From an uncultured Butyricicoccus sp. (lineage in GTDB: Bacteria > Bacillota > Clostridia > Oscillospirales > Butyricicoccaceae), in contig URFQ01000021.1 in NCBI GenBank assembly GCA_900547195.1, positions 1 to 32,319 on the forward strand: a stretch of 32,319 nt of DNA, given 5' to 3'. Below are positions 22,384 to 30,318 of this stretch, in pieces. Position 1 is the stretch's first letter. Each line of letters starts with the position of its first letter. The notes beneath the pieces were generated by a model, which had not been told where the DNA came from, ran no database searches, and saw only the letters and a program-made list of their open reading frames with translations. The translations under genes and the position numbers were made by a program.

Positions 22384-24829
22384 CGGCTGCGCCCTCGCTT
22401 TCGGTCACCGGCTCCACGGCGGTCTTTTTCGTGCTCGCCCTTTTGGCCGTGGCGGTTTTCTTGGCAGCGGTTTTCTTGGCAGCGGTTTTCTTGTCCGTTG
22501 TTTTTTTGACGGCCTTTTTGGCCGTTTCGGACGTCTTCTTTGCCGCCGTCTTTTTGGCTGCGGTTTTTTTCGCGGTCTTTTTCCCCGGTTTTTCTTCGCC
22601 TTCTGCGTTTTCGCCCGCTTTGGCGGCTGCCGCTTCCTCCGCGGCCTTCGCCGCCTTGGCGGCTTCCCGCTCGGCAGCCCTGGCCGCGCGCGCCTCGCGA
22701 CGCTGGCGGTTCTTTTCAGCCTCCTCGGGCGGCAGCCCCTCCTTGACCAGCTCCTTATAGCCGCAGCCCTCGCGCAGGCACACGTCCGTAACCTCCTTGG
22801 AGTCGCGGTCGGTGTGGCGGAACAGCGAACTGTCACAAGTCGGGCATTTGGTCTTAAGCGGCTTATCCCAAGTGATGAATGGACACTCGGGGTACTTATC
22901 ACACGAATAATAGACATACCCGCGCGCGGATTTCTTCTTGACCACCTTCATGCCGCACACCGGGCAGGCTGCGCCGGTGTCCTCGGTAATGGCCTTGGTG
23001 TTCGTGCACTCCGGGAAGCCCGGGCATGCGAGGAACTTGCCGAACCGGCCGATCTTGATGACCATGTTGCGACCGCACTTGTCGCAGACGATGTCGGTTT
23101 CCTCATCCTTGATCTTGATGCGCTGGCCCTCCATATCGGTCTCAGCCTGATCGAGCGCGCTTTCAAATCCGCCGTAGAAGCCGCGCAGCAGATCGACATA
23201 GTTTTCCTTGCCGTCTTCAACGAGATCCAGCTCGTTTTCCATATTGGCCGTGAACTCGTAGTCGGCCACCGACTTGAATTTATCGACCAGCAGGCCGGTC
23301 ACACCCTCGCCAAGCGGCGTCGGGCGCAGGCTGCGGCTTTCCTTGGTGACGTAATTGCGGGTCTCGATGGTGGAAATGGTCGGCGCGTAGGTGGACGGGC
23401 GGCCGATGCCGCGCTCCTCCATGGCGCGCACGAGCGACGCTTCGGTGTAGCGCGCAGGCGGCTGGGTGAAGTGCTGGCTCGGCTCGATGGACAGCGCGGT
23501 CAGCGGGTCGCCCTCGGCAAAGGGCGGCAGCGGCTTGCCCGATTCGCCCTGCTTTTCGTCGTCGGTCGATTCCTCATAGACCGCCGTAAAGCCCGAGAAC
23601 GCGACCGTATGGCCGGAGGCGCGGAACACATAGCCCTCGCTCAGGATGTCGGCCGAGATGGTATCCAGCAGCGCGTCCGCCATCTGGCAGGCCACGAAGC
23701 GCAGCCAGATCAGGCGGTACAGCTTATACTGATCCGGGCTGAGGCTCTGGCGGATCTGATCCGGCTCCAGCGTCACATCGGACGGGCGGATGGCTTCATG
23801 CGCGTCCTGTGCGCCCCCCTTGGTCTTAAAGACGCGCGGCTTGCCCGGATAGTATGGGTCGCCGTAGCGGCTTTTGATGAACTGCGCAGCCGCCGCGGTC
23901 GCCTCGTCGGACAGGCGCAGCGAATCGGTACGCATGTAGGTGATCAGGCCGGTCAGGCCCATGCCCTCAATTTCAATGCCTTCATACAGCTCCTGCGCCA
24001 CGCTCATGGTGCGGCGGGGCGTCATATTCAGCTTGCGGGACGCCTCCTGCTGGAGCGTCGAGGTCGTGAACGGAGGGGGCGCGGATTTCTTTTTCTTGCC
24101 CTTTTTGACCGTGCCGACCGTGAACGGCTTGCCGGTGACCGCGTCTACGACCGCATGCGCGCTCTCCTCATCCGGCAGGTCGCGGTTGCCCTGGCTGTCG
24201 CTGTAATAGCGCGCGCCAAACTTACCGCCCAGGCGGGTCTGGAGCTGTACGTCAATCTGCCAGTATTCCTCGGGCTGGAACGCGCGGATTTCGTTCTCGC
24301 GATCCACGACCAGGCGGGTGGCGACCGACTGCACGCGGCCCGCCGACAGGCCGCGCTTGACCTTGCGCCACAAAAACGGCGACAGCTTGTAGCCCACGAT
24401 GCGGTCAAGGATGCGGCGCGCCTGCTGCGCGTCCACCAGGTCAAGGTCGATGTCGCGCGGGTGCTCAATGCCGTAGCGCACCGCGTTTTTGGTGATTTCA
24501 TTGAACGTGACGCGCTTATAGCCGCCTTCTTTCAGCTTGAGCAGCTCCTTGAGGTGCCACGAGATGGCTTCGCCCTCGCGGTCGGGGTCGGTTGCGAGAT
24601 AGACGAAATCGCTTTCCCTGGCGGCCTTGCGCAGCTCGCTGATGATCTTGTCCTTGCCCTCGATGGGCACATATTCCGGAGCAAAGTTGTTGCCAAAGTC
24701 AATGCTCATCTTCTTTTTTGGCAGGTCGCGCAGATGCCCCATCGATGCCTTGACCACATAATCCGGGCCGAGATATTTCCCGATGGTCTTGGCCTTGGCC
24801 GGGGACTCCACGATTACCAGTTTTGACAT
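22373..24829 (-). CDS. topA: DNA topoisomerase I with Lys/Ala-rich tail
   Basis: This 818-residue type IA topoisomerase relaxes negative supercoils. The TOPRIM domain shows VIVESPAKAKTI (Glu8) and DPDREGE (81-87); the catalytic tyrosine is Tyr298 in ITYMRTDS. Three C-terminal zinc-ribbon units follow: Cys582/585/602/608, Cys622/625/643/649 and Cys662/665/684/689. From about residue 713 to 804 comes an Ala/Arg/Lys-rich tail with KKTAA repeats, like histone H1 or the tails of mycobacterial TopA, which probably binds DNA non-specifically and aids processivity. The start is ATG 24829 with GGAGG seven bases upstream. It lies between dprA and trmFO, the conserved dprA-topA-trmFO order. Confidence 0.97.
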   Translation of the reverse strand: MSKLVIVESPAKAKTIGKYLGPDYVVKASMGHLRDLPKKKMSIDFGNNFAPEYVPIEGKDKIISELRKAARESDFVYLATDPDREGEAISWHLKELLKLKEGGYKRVTFNEITKNAVRYGIEHPRDIDLDLVDAQQARRILDRIVGYKLSPFLWRKVKRGLSAGRVQSVATRLVVDRENEIRAFQPEEYWQIDVQLQTRLGGKFGARYYSDSQGNRDLPDEESAHAVVDAVTGKPFTVGTVKKGKKKKSAPPPFTTSTLQQEASRKLNMTPRRTMSVAQELYEGIEIEGMGLTGLITYMRTDSLRLSDEATAAAAQFIKSRYGDPYYPGKPRVFKTKGGAQDAHEAIRPSDVTLEPDQIRQSLSPDQYKLYRLIWLRFVACQMADALLDTISADILSEGYVFRASGHTVAFSGFTAVYEESTDDEKQGESGKPLPPFAEGDPLTALSIEPSQHFTQPPARYTEASLVRAMEERGIGRPSTYAPTISTIETRNYVTKESRSLRPTPLGEGVTGLLVDKFKSVADYEFTANMENELDLVEDGKENYVDLLRGFYGGFESALDQAETDMEGQRIKIKDEETDIVCDKCGRNMVIKIGRFGKFLACPGFPECTNTKAITEDTGAACPVCGMKVVKKKSARGYVYYSCDKYPECPFITWDKPLKTKCPTCDSSLFRHTDRDSKEVTDVCLREGCGYKELVKEGLPPEEAEKNRQRREARAARAAEREAAKAAKAAEEAAAAKAGENAEGEEKPGKKTAKKTAAKKTAAKKTSETAKKAVKKTTDKKTAAKKTAAKKTATAKRASTKKTAVEPVTESEGAADAE
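22452..22493 (-). repeat. 15-bp tandem repeat in the topA tail
   Basis: The unit GCGGTTTTCTTGGCA (plus-strand view) is present about 2.8 times in tandem and encodes KKTAA pentapeptides. The perfect copies make slippage and copy-number change likely. Confidence 0.85.
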
Positions 24830-24859
24830 GTTTGTTCCTCCATTTGGCTCTATCGTAAA

Positions 24860-24875
24860 ACCGGTCTGCGCCGGT
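24860..24875 (-). other. Small hairpin between dprA and topA
   Basis: On the minus strand ACCGG (24871-24875) pairs with CCGGT (24860-24864) around six bases and is followed by a short T-run. It lies in the 54-base gap before topA. With only five pairs it is at best a weak terminator. Confidence 0.3.
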
Positions 24876-24883
24876 GCTGTGTG

Positions 24884-26080
24884 CTATTGAATCACAATGC
24901 GCCCGCTCTCCCGCGCCAGCACGCCATCCAGCTCCAAAAGCGTCAGCGCGGTCATCACGCGCGCCGCGGGCAGGTCGGTGCGCTCCAGGATGTCCTCGGG
25001 CGTGCCCGCGCCGTCCAGCACGGCCTGCACGATCTGGCGGTGCTCCTCGCTGAGCCCTTCCGGGATGCGGTGTTTTTCTTCCCGCTGCGGTTGTGCAGGC
25101 ACGGACGATCCCTCCGGCGGCTGCAAAATCCGGTCCCACAGGCTCGCGGGTTTTTCCCCGGAAGCTTCCCCAGGATCTGCCGGAAGCGGTTCGGGCAGAC
25201 GCCGCAGGCCGCCGCCCAGTTCCCGGGCAATGTCACGCGGGTTCGTGACAAGCGCGGCCTCTCCGTCGCGGATCAGCCCGTTGCATCCCGCCGAATTCGG
25301 CGCATTGATCGCGCCGGGCACTGCGAACACCTCGCGTCCCTGATCCAGCGCCAGATGGGCGGTGATGAGCGCGCCCGAACGCACGGGCGCTTCGACAACC
25401 AGCACGCCGCGCGAAAGCCCGCTGATGATGCGGTTGCGGATGGGGAACCGGAACCCATCATGGCGAGTTCCGGGCGGGTTTTCGCTGATGACCGCGCCCG
25501 CCAACTGGATATCGCCCATCAGGAAGTTGTGCTCCGGCGGATAGCAGAGGTTCAGCCCGCCCGCAAGCACGGCGATGGTCTTGCCGCCCGCTTTTAACGC
25601 GCCCCGTGCCGCGGCGCCGTCTGCGCCAAGCGCCATGCCGGACACCACCGTAAACCCGGCTTCCGCCAGCCCTTTGCCAAAGGTTTCGGCCGCCATCAGG
25701 CCGTAAGGCGTCGCCTTGCGGGTGCCGACAATCCCCACGCCGGGCGCCCGCTCCAAATCGGGCAGCGTGCCTTTGACGTACAAGACGAGCGGCGGATCGG
25801 GGATGCGGCGCAGAATGGCCGGATAACCCGCGTCTGCGAACGTCACGATTGCGATGTGCAGCTTTTCGCAGTCAAAGGCAATGGCCCGCGCGCGTTCCAT
25901 GCTTTTGTCGCTGAGCACATCGACCTGCCGCTTGGTCAGGCCGGTGGATGTGACCAGTTCGGCGCGGCTCATGGCATAGAGATGCTCGGGTGTGCCGAAG
26001 CGGTCAAGCAGCTGATGTTTTGCGAGCGCGGTCAGTTCTTCCTTGGCTGCCAGCCACAGCCAGTATTCCCGGCCGCTCAT
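24884..26080 (-). CDS. dprA: DNA-processing protein DprA
   Basis: This 398-residue protein loads RecA onto incoming single-stranded DNA during natural transformation. The N-terminal helix-hairpin-helix/SAM-like part (about 1-75) is followed by the Rossmann-fold core (about 110-285), with VGIVGTRKATPYG, VVSGMALGADGAAARGAL, LAGGLNLCYPPEH and ENPPG. A winged-helix domain follows at about 345-395. A Pro-rich linker separates the last two. The start is ATG 26080, because GGGAG lies eight bases upstream and MSGREYWLWL is typical; the frame continues upstream but that part is Arg/Gly-rich and unlike DprA. The ATGA at 26077-26080 overlaps the stop of the upstream methyltransferase gene, so the two are translationally coupled. 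dprA is kept in many bacteria not known to be competent. Confidence 0.95.
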   Translation of the reverse strand: MSGREYWLWLAAKEELTALAKHQLLDRFGTPEHLYAMSRAELVTSTGLTKRQVDVLSDKSMERARAIAFDCEKLHIAIVTFADAGYPAILRRIPDPPLVLYVKGTLPDLERAPGVGIVGTRKATPYGLMAAETFGKGLAEAGFTVVSGMALGADGAAARGALKAGGKTIAVLAGGLNLCYPPEHNFLMGDIQLAGAVISENPPGTRHDGFRFPIRNRIISGLSRGVLVVEAPVRSGALITAHLALDQGREVFAVPGAINAPNSAGCNGLIRDGEAALVTNPRDIARELGGGLRRLPEPLPADPGEASGEKPASLWDRILQPPEGSSVPAQPQREEKHRIPEGLSEEHRQIVQAVLDGAGTPEDILERTDLPAARVMTALTLLELDGVLARESGRIVIQ

Positions 26081-26856
26081 TTGGTCATCTCCCAGATGAG
26101 GATGGCGGCCGCCACACCCACGTTCAGCGATTCGGCGCGTCCCGCCATGGGGATCACCACTTTCTTGTCGCACAACTCGAGCGCCTGCGCTGTGACGCCG
26201 CGCCCTTCGCTGCCAACGATGACGGCGGCGCCGTGCAGGTCGAGCGCCGTGGACGGCACGCTGTCCGGCTCGAGCGCCGCCGCATAGACGGGCAGCCCGC
26301 GCGTTTTCAGAGCCGCGGCCGCTTCCGCAAGCGGCATGCGGTACACCGGCTGGCGGAACGCCGCGCCCATGGTCGCGCGCACGACCTTCGGCGCCGTCGG
26401 ATCGGTGCAGCCCTCGCACAAAATCACCGCATCAAGCGCGAACGCATCGGCGGTGCGCAAAATGGTGCCAAGGTTGCCGGGGTCCTGCACGCCGTCGAGC
26501 AGGATGGCGCCCGAAAGCGTTTCGGGCAGATCGTCCGCACGGCGCTTTGGCGGCACGCATGAGAAAATCACGCCCTGCGGGGTTTCAACGTCGCTCGCCT
26601 GCGCGAACAGGGACGCTTCCGCTTCAAACAGACGCGCCCCCTGCGCTTCCGCCTGCGCGATGAGGCCGCTGTCCGGCGCATCGCCGGTGCGCTGCAGCAC
26701 GGTTTTGACCGTGACCCCGGAGGACAACGCCTCGCCGAGCATCTTCCAGCCCTCGCACACCATCTCTCCGGCGCCCTGCCGGTATTTTTTCTCACGGTTC
26801 AGCCGCGCCAGATGGCGCAGCGTGGTATTGTGCTTGCTTTCGATCGCCGTGATCAC
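26077..26856 (-). CDS. TrmH/SpoU-family RNA methyltransferase (RlmB/YsgA-like)
   Basis: This 259-residue protein belongs to the SPOUT class and uses S-adenosylmethionine to methylate a ribose 2'-OH in rRNA or tRNA. An N-terminal substrate-binding domain (about 1-95) precedes the knotted catalytic domain, which has the motifs VQDPGNLGTILRTADAF, VIVGSEGRGVTA and IPMAGRAESLNVGVAAAI. The start is GTG 26856, chosen because GGAGG lies seven bases upstream; the frame stays open for 18 codons further without homology. It overlaps dprA by four bases. It is separated from lysS by a hairpin. The exact target nucleotide cannot be read from the sequence. Confidence 0.9.
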   Translation of the reverse strand: MITAIESKHNTTLRHLARLNREKKYRQGAGEMVCEGWKMLGEALSSGVTVKTVLQRTGDAPDSGLIAQAEAQGARLFEAEASLFAQASDVETPQGVIFSCVPPKRRADDLPETLSGAILLDGVQDPGNLGTILRTADAFALDAVILCEGCTDPTAPKVVRATMGAAFRQPVYRMPLAEAAAALKTRGLPVYAAALEPDSVPSTALDLHGAAVIVGSEGRGVTAQALELCDKKVVIPMAGRAESLNVGVAAAILIWEMTK

Positions 26857-26888
26857 GGGCCATCCTCCATTTCTAAAGCAATATGCCG

Positions 26889-26919
26889 AAAGCCTGAATG
26901 CGCGAAGCATCCAGGCTTT
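26889..26919 (-). terminator. Hairpin after lysS
   Basis: AAAGCCTG (26889-26896) pairs with CAGGCTTT (26912-26919), and the bases inside (AATGC and GCAT) extend the stem. It begins 10 bases after the lysS stop on the minus strand. Only three T residues end the stem, so termination may be partial. Confidence 0.6.
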
Positions 26920-26929
26920 GTGTTCAGAA

Positions 26930-28432
26930 TCAGTCGAGCGGCTTCATGGTCGGAAACAGCAGCACGTCGCGAATGGACGCCGAATCGGTGAGGAACATGA
27001 CCAGACGGTCAATGCCCATGCCCATGCCGCCCGTGGGCGGCATGCCGTATTCAAGCGCGCAGACGAAATCGCTGTCCATCATGTTCGCCTCATCGTCGCC
27101 CGCATTGCGCAGGGCAACCTGACGCTCAAAGCGCTGCTTCTGGTCGATCGGGTCGTTCAACTCGGAAAACGCATTGCACAGCTCGCGGCCATACACAAAG
27201 CACTCAAAGCGCTCGGTCAGGCGCGGGTCGGACGGCTTGCGCTTGGCAAGCGGGGAAACCTCAACCGGGTAATCGGTGATGAACGTCGGCTGCACGAGGT
27301 TCTCCTCGACGTATTCGTCGTAGCAGAACGCCAGCAGGTCGCCCCAGCTCTCCTTGCCCTTTTCCGGGGTCAGGCCCTTGGCCTTGACAGCCGCAAGCGC
27401 CTCCTCGGGGCTCATCGCCATGAAATCCAGACCGGCGTATTCCTTGACCGCGTCAGCCATGGTCATGCGCTTCCAGCCCTTGGAAAAGTCCAGTTCCGTG
27501 CCCTGATAGGTCACCTTGGTGGTGCCGAGCACCTTCTCGCAGACATGGATGACCATATCCTCGGTGATATCCATCATGCCGTTGTAGTCGGTATACGCCT
27601 GATACAGCTCAATGGTGGTAAACTCCGGGTTGTGGCGAGTGTCCATGCCCTCGTTGCGGAAGATACGGCCAATCTCATACACCTGCTCCAAACCGCCGAC
27701 AATCAGGCGCTTAAGGTGCAGTTCGGTCGCAATGCGCATGTACATGTCAATGTCGAGCGCGTTGTGGTGGGTGATGAACGGGCGCGCCGCCGCGCCGCCG
27801 GGGATGGTATTCAGGCACGGGGTCTCCACCTCCATAAAGCCGCGGGAATCCATAAAATTGCGGATCTCGCGCACGATTTTGGAGCGCTTCTCAAAGGTGT
27901 CGCGCACGTCGGGATTGATAATCAAATCGACATAGCGCTGACGGTAGCGCATGTCGGTGTCCTTCAGACCGTGCCACTTCTCCGGCAGCGGGATCAGGTT
28001 CTTGGACAGCAGGGTCAGGGACTGCACCATGATCGAGATTTCGCCCTTCTGGGTACGGAATACCTCGCCCTCGATGCCCACAAGGTCACCGATGTCCAGC
28101 TTCTTGAATGCCTTGTATTCTTCATCGCCCAGATTATCCCGCTTCACGTACATCTGGATGCGGCCGTAACGGTCGCTCAGATCAGAGAAGGACGCCTTGC
28201 CCATGATGCGCTTGGACATCATGCGGCCGGCCAGACGGACGGTTTTGCCTTCCATGACGTCAAAATCGCCCTTGATATCGGTGGTGTAGTGGGTGCGGTC
28301 AAAGCGCACCTGCTGGAAAGGGTCGTTGCCTGCCGCCTGCAGCTCCGCCAGCTTTTCGCGGCGGATGCGCAGCAGCTCATTCAGTTCGGCCTGCGTCGGC
28401 TCGGCCTGGGGGGCCTTCTGCTCGTTTGCCAT
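26930..28432 (-). CDS. lysS: Lysyl-tRNA synthetase, class II
   Basis: This 500-residue class II synthetase charges tRNA-Lys. An N-terminal OB fold for anticodon binding (about 50-160; VRLAGRMMSKRIMGKASF) precedes the catalytic domain. Motif 1 lies around FMDSRGFMEVETP, motif 2 around FRNEGMDTRHNPEFT, and motif 3 is GMGMGIDRLVMFLT near the C-terminus. The start is ATG 28432 (MANEQKAPQ), with AAGGTG about nine bases upstream; the frame is open a little further, into the end of greA. It lies 25 bases after greA, the common greA-lysS pairing. Confidence 0.97.
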   Translation of the reverse strand: MANEQKAPQAEPTQAELNELLRIRREKLAELQAAGNDPFQQVRFDRTHYTTDIKGDFDVMEGKTVRLAGRMMSKRIMGKASFSDLSDRYGRIQMYVKRDNLGDEEYKAFKKLDIGDLVGIEGEVFRTQKGEISIMVQSLTLLSKNLIPLPEKWHGLKDTDMRYRQRYVDLIINPDVRDTFEKRSKIVREIRNFMDSRGFMEVETPCLNTIPGGAAARPFITHHNALDIDMYMRIATELHLKRLIVGGLEQVYEIGRIFRNEGMDTRHNPEFTTIELYQAYTDYNGMMDITEDMVIHVCEKVLGTTKVTYQGTELDFSKGWKRMTMADAVKEYAGLDFMAMSPEEALAAVKAKGLTPEKGKESWGDLLAFCYDEYVEENLVQPTFITDYPVEVSPLAKRKPSDPRLTERFECFVYGRELCNAFSELNDPIDQKQRFERQVALRNAGDDEANMMDSDFVCALEYGMPPTGGMGMGIDRLVMFLTDSASIRDVLLFPTMKPLD

Positions 28433-28457
28433 GCTTTCTTTCACCTTTTCTGTGTTT

Positions 28458-28931
28458 TTACTTCTTGAGGTCAATGATCTTATACTTCACGGTGCCGACC
28501 GGCGCCTCCACTTCGACGGTCTCACCGACCTTATGGCCGAGCATCGCCTTGCCGAACGGGGACTCGTCGGAGATCATCCCCTCCATGGGATTGGCTTCCT
28601 GGGAGCCGACAAAATGGTACTCTTCCTGGTCGCCAAACTCCAGATCTTCCACCGTGAACCGGCAGCCCGGGGATACTTCGTCCGCCGCATAGGTGTCGCC
28701 GGTGACAACCACTGCGTTTTTGATGATCTCTTCCAGTTCCGCGATGCGGGAGTACAATTTACCCTGCTCGTTTTTCGCCTCATCATACTCAGCGTTCTCG
28801 GACAGGTCGCCGAAGGAACGCGCTTCCTTCAGCTGCTCGGCGACCTCATCCGCGCGGGTGGTTTTCAGGTATTCAAGTTCTTCCTTGTAATTGTCCAGGC
28901 TCTCCTGAGACAGTTTAATTTCCTTAGCCAT
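28458..28931 (-). CDS. greA: Transcription elongation factor GreA
   Basis: This 157-residue protein rescues stalled RNA polymerase by stimulating cleavage of the nascent RNA 3' end. The N-terminal coiled coil (about 5-75) has the tip motif ARSFGDLSENAEYDEAKNEQ, whose acidic residues reach the polymerase active site. The C-terminal domain has the typical SPFGKAMLGHKVGE. The start is ATG 28931 with GAGGG eight bases upstream; a TTG two codons earlier is less likely. A perfect consensus promoter lies upstream, so greA-lysS forms a strongly transcribed unit. Confidence 0.97.
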   Translation of the reverse strand: MAKEIKLSQESLDNYKEELEYLKTTRADEVAEQLKEARSFGDLSENAEYDEAKNEQGKLYSRIAELEEIIKNAVVVTGDTYAADEVSPGCRFTVEDLEFGDQEEYHFVGSQEANPMEGMISDESPFGKAMLGHKVGETVEVEAPVGTVKYKIIDLKK

Positions 28932-28989
28932 CTGCAATACCCTCTTTATTGTGAAATAAAAATTTTACATCATTACGATACATTACCTT

Positions 28990-29018
28990 ATTATATGGAG
29001 TGAAAAGCCTAATGTCAA
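28990..29018 (-). promoter_or_regulatory. Consensus sigma-A promoter of greA-lysS
   Basis: On the minus strand, TTGACA (29013-29018) and TATAAT (28990-28995) are exactly 17 bases apart. Transcription would start near 28983, giving a leader of about 50 bases. Confidence 0.93.
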
Positions 29019-29064
29019 GCGGCGTTTTCGGAACTTTTACAATTTCCCTGCCGCGGCTCGCGCA

Positions 29065-30255
29065 TTATGCGCCCAGCGCGGCAAGCGCGGCCTGAAGCTG
29101 GACGTCGTCCTCCTGCGGGGTAAAGTACAGGTTGAAGCCTTCCGCCGGGCTGCTCTGCACGTCGGGCGTAACCCCCGTCCCTATCAGGCTTTTCCCATTC
29201 GGCGTGAAATATTCCTGATCGGATAAATGCAGCGCCGAGCCATCGCTCAGTTCGTAGTTCTGCTGGGAATAGCCCTTGCCAATGGTCTGCTCCCCGATGA
29301 CCACCGCCTTGCCGTACTCCTGCAGCGCGGCTGCGAAAAACTCCGCAGCGCTAATCGAATCGGCGTTTACCAGCACCGCCATCGGCAGGTCGACCTCGTT
29401 TTTGTCCGACTCATAGACGGTCTCCTTGCCCGCCTTGGTGCGCAGGGTCATGATCTTCCCCTCGGGCAGCAAGGCGTCCAGCGCATCGCACACGCTGTCC
29501 ACCGAGCCGCCCGGGTTGTTCCGCACATCGAATATCAGCCGCTTGGCCCCCTCAGCGGTCAGCTTCTCCACTTGTTCGCGCACCTGCTTTTCCGAGCCGC
29601 GGTGGAAGTTGTAGATGCGGACGAAGCCGGTTTGACCGTCTTTCAGCATGTGCCCTGCCGCCATGATGGTGTCCGTGGTTTTGCGCTCCATTTCGACCGT
29701 CTCCACCTCGCCGGTCGCGGCGCGCTGGATGGTGACGCTGGCCTTGGTTCCCTCCTCGCCCGCCACCGCGGCAATGGTATCGCTGTACCCGTCTTTTTCC
29801 ACGGTCTTTCCTTCCGCGCCCAAGATGAAGTCGCCCTTCTGCAGGCCGAGCGCTTCGCCGTCCGACCCCGGGAACACCTCGACAATGCGCAGCTCATTTT
29901 GATCGGCATCGTAAGCGGTATACAGCCCAATGCCGAACGACTGGCCGGAAAAGCTCAGCTTATACGCCTGATATTCCTCAGCGGACATGTAACTGCTCCA
30001 CCGGTCGCCCACGCCCACGACAAACCCGGCCGCCGCATCGTCGACCGCCTCCTGCTGGTCATATTGCCCCACATAGTAAGCGTCCACCGTGCGGCGGATC
30101 TCGCCGATTTTGCCGTAAATCGCGGCGTCGGTCTTGTAATCGGGCAGCAGCGCTTCCAGACGGCGTTCCATTCCGATATACGAGACAGCGACCGCGGTCA
30201 CTGCGGTCAGCGCGCACAGGGCGGCCGCTGTCCCGCGGGAAACATTTTTTGACAT
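29065..30255 (-). CDS. S41-family carboxyl-terminal processing protease (CtpA/CtpB-like)
   Basis: This 396-residue protein has an N-terminal membrane anchor or signal (about 8-28), a PDZ domain (about 100-190, with GIGLYTAYD and GLQKGDFILGAEG) and the S41 protease core. The catalytic Ser302 (DSISAAEFF), Lys327 (TIGKG) and Gln331 keep the same spacing (25 and 4 residues) as the Ser-Lys-Gln triad of Bacillus CtpB. The RNNPGGSVDSV motif is also typical. Such proteases cleave membrane or cell-wall-linked regulators outside the cytoplasm; Bacillus CtpB acts in sigma-K activation. The start is ATG 30255 with GGGAGGG about seven bases upstream. It follows the M23 gene, with an intrinsic terminator almost touching its ribosome site. 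In Bacillus ftsE-ftsX-ctpB are neighbours, a similar order. Confidence 0.93.
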   Translation of the reverse strand: MSKNVSRGTAAALCALTAVTAVAVSYIGMERRLEALLPDYKTDAAIYGKIGEIRRTVDAYYVGQYDQQEAVDDAAAGFVVGVGDRWSSYMSAEEYQAYKLSFSGQSFGIGLYTAYDADQNELRIVEVFPGSDGEALGLQKGDFILGAEGKTVEKDGYSDTIAAVAGEEGTKASVTIQRAATGEVETVEMERKTTDTIMAAGHMLKDGQTGFVRIYNFHRGSEKQVREQVEKLTAEGAKRLIFDVRNNPGGSVDSVCDALDALLPEGKIMTLRTKAGKETVYESDKNEVDLPMAVLVNADSISAAEFFAAALQEYGKAVVIGEQTIGKGYSQQNYELSDGSALHLSDQEYFTPNGKSLIGTGVTPDVQSSPAEGFNLYFTPQEDDVQLQAALAALGA

Positions 30256-30278
30256 GGTTGATCCCTCCCAGGGTCACA

Positions 30279-30306
30279 AAAAGGCGTGCCGAACGGCACG
30301 CCTTTT
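30279..30306 (-). terminator. Strong intrinsic terminator between the M23 and S41 genes
   Basis: A perfect 12-bp stem (30279-30290 with 30295-30306, AAAAGGCGTGCC) with a four-base loop is followed on the minus strand by five T residues. It begins 12 bases after the M23 stop and ends about 10 bases before the ribosome binding site of the S41 protease gene. Confidence 0.93.
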
Positions 30307-30318
30307 GGATTTCCGGCA

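Noticed and set aside
21866..24826. 986-codon open frame on the plus strand across trmFO and topA
   Set aside because: Antisense shadow; the Phe/Gly/Leu runs are the reverse of Lys/Ala codons in the topA tail.
26081..26419. N-terminal extension of the dprA frame by 113 codons
   Set aside because: The extension is Arg/Gly-rich, overlaps the methyltransferase gene, and the DprA N-terminus with a good ribosome site begins at 26080.
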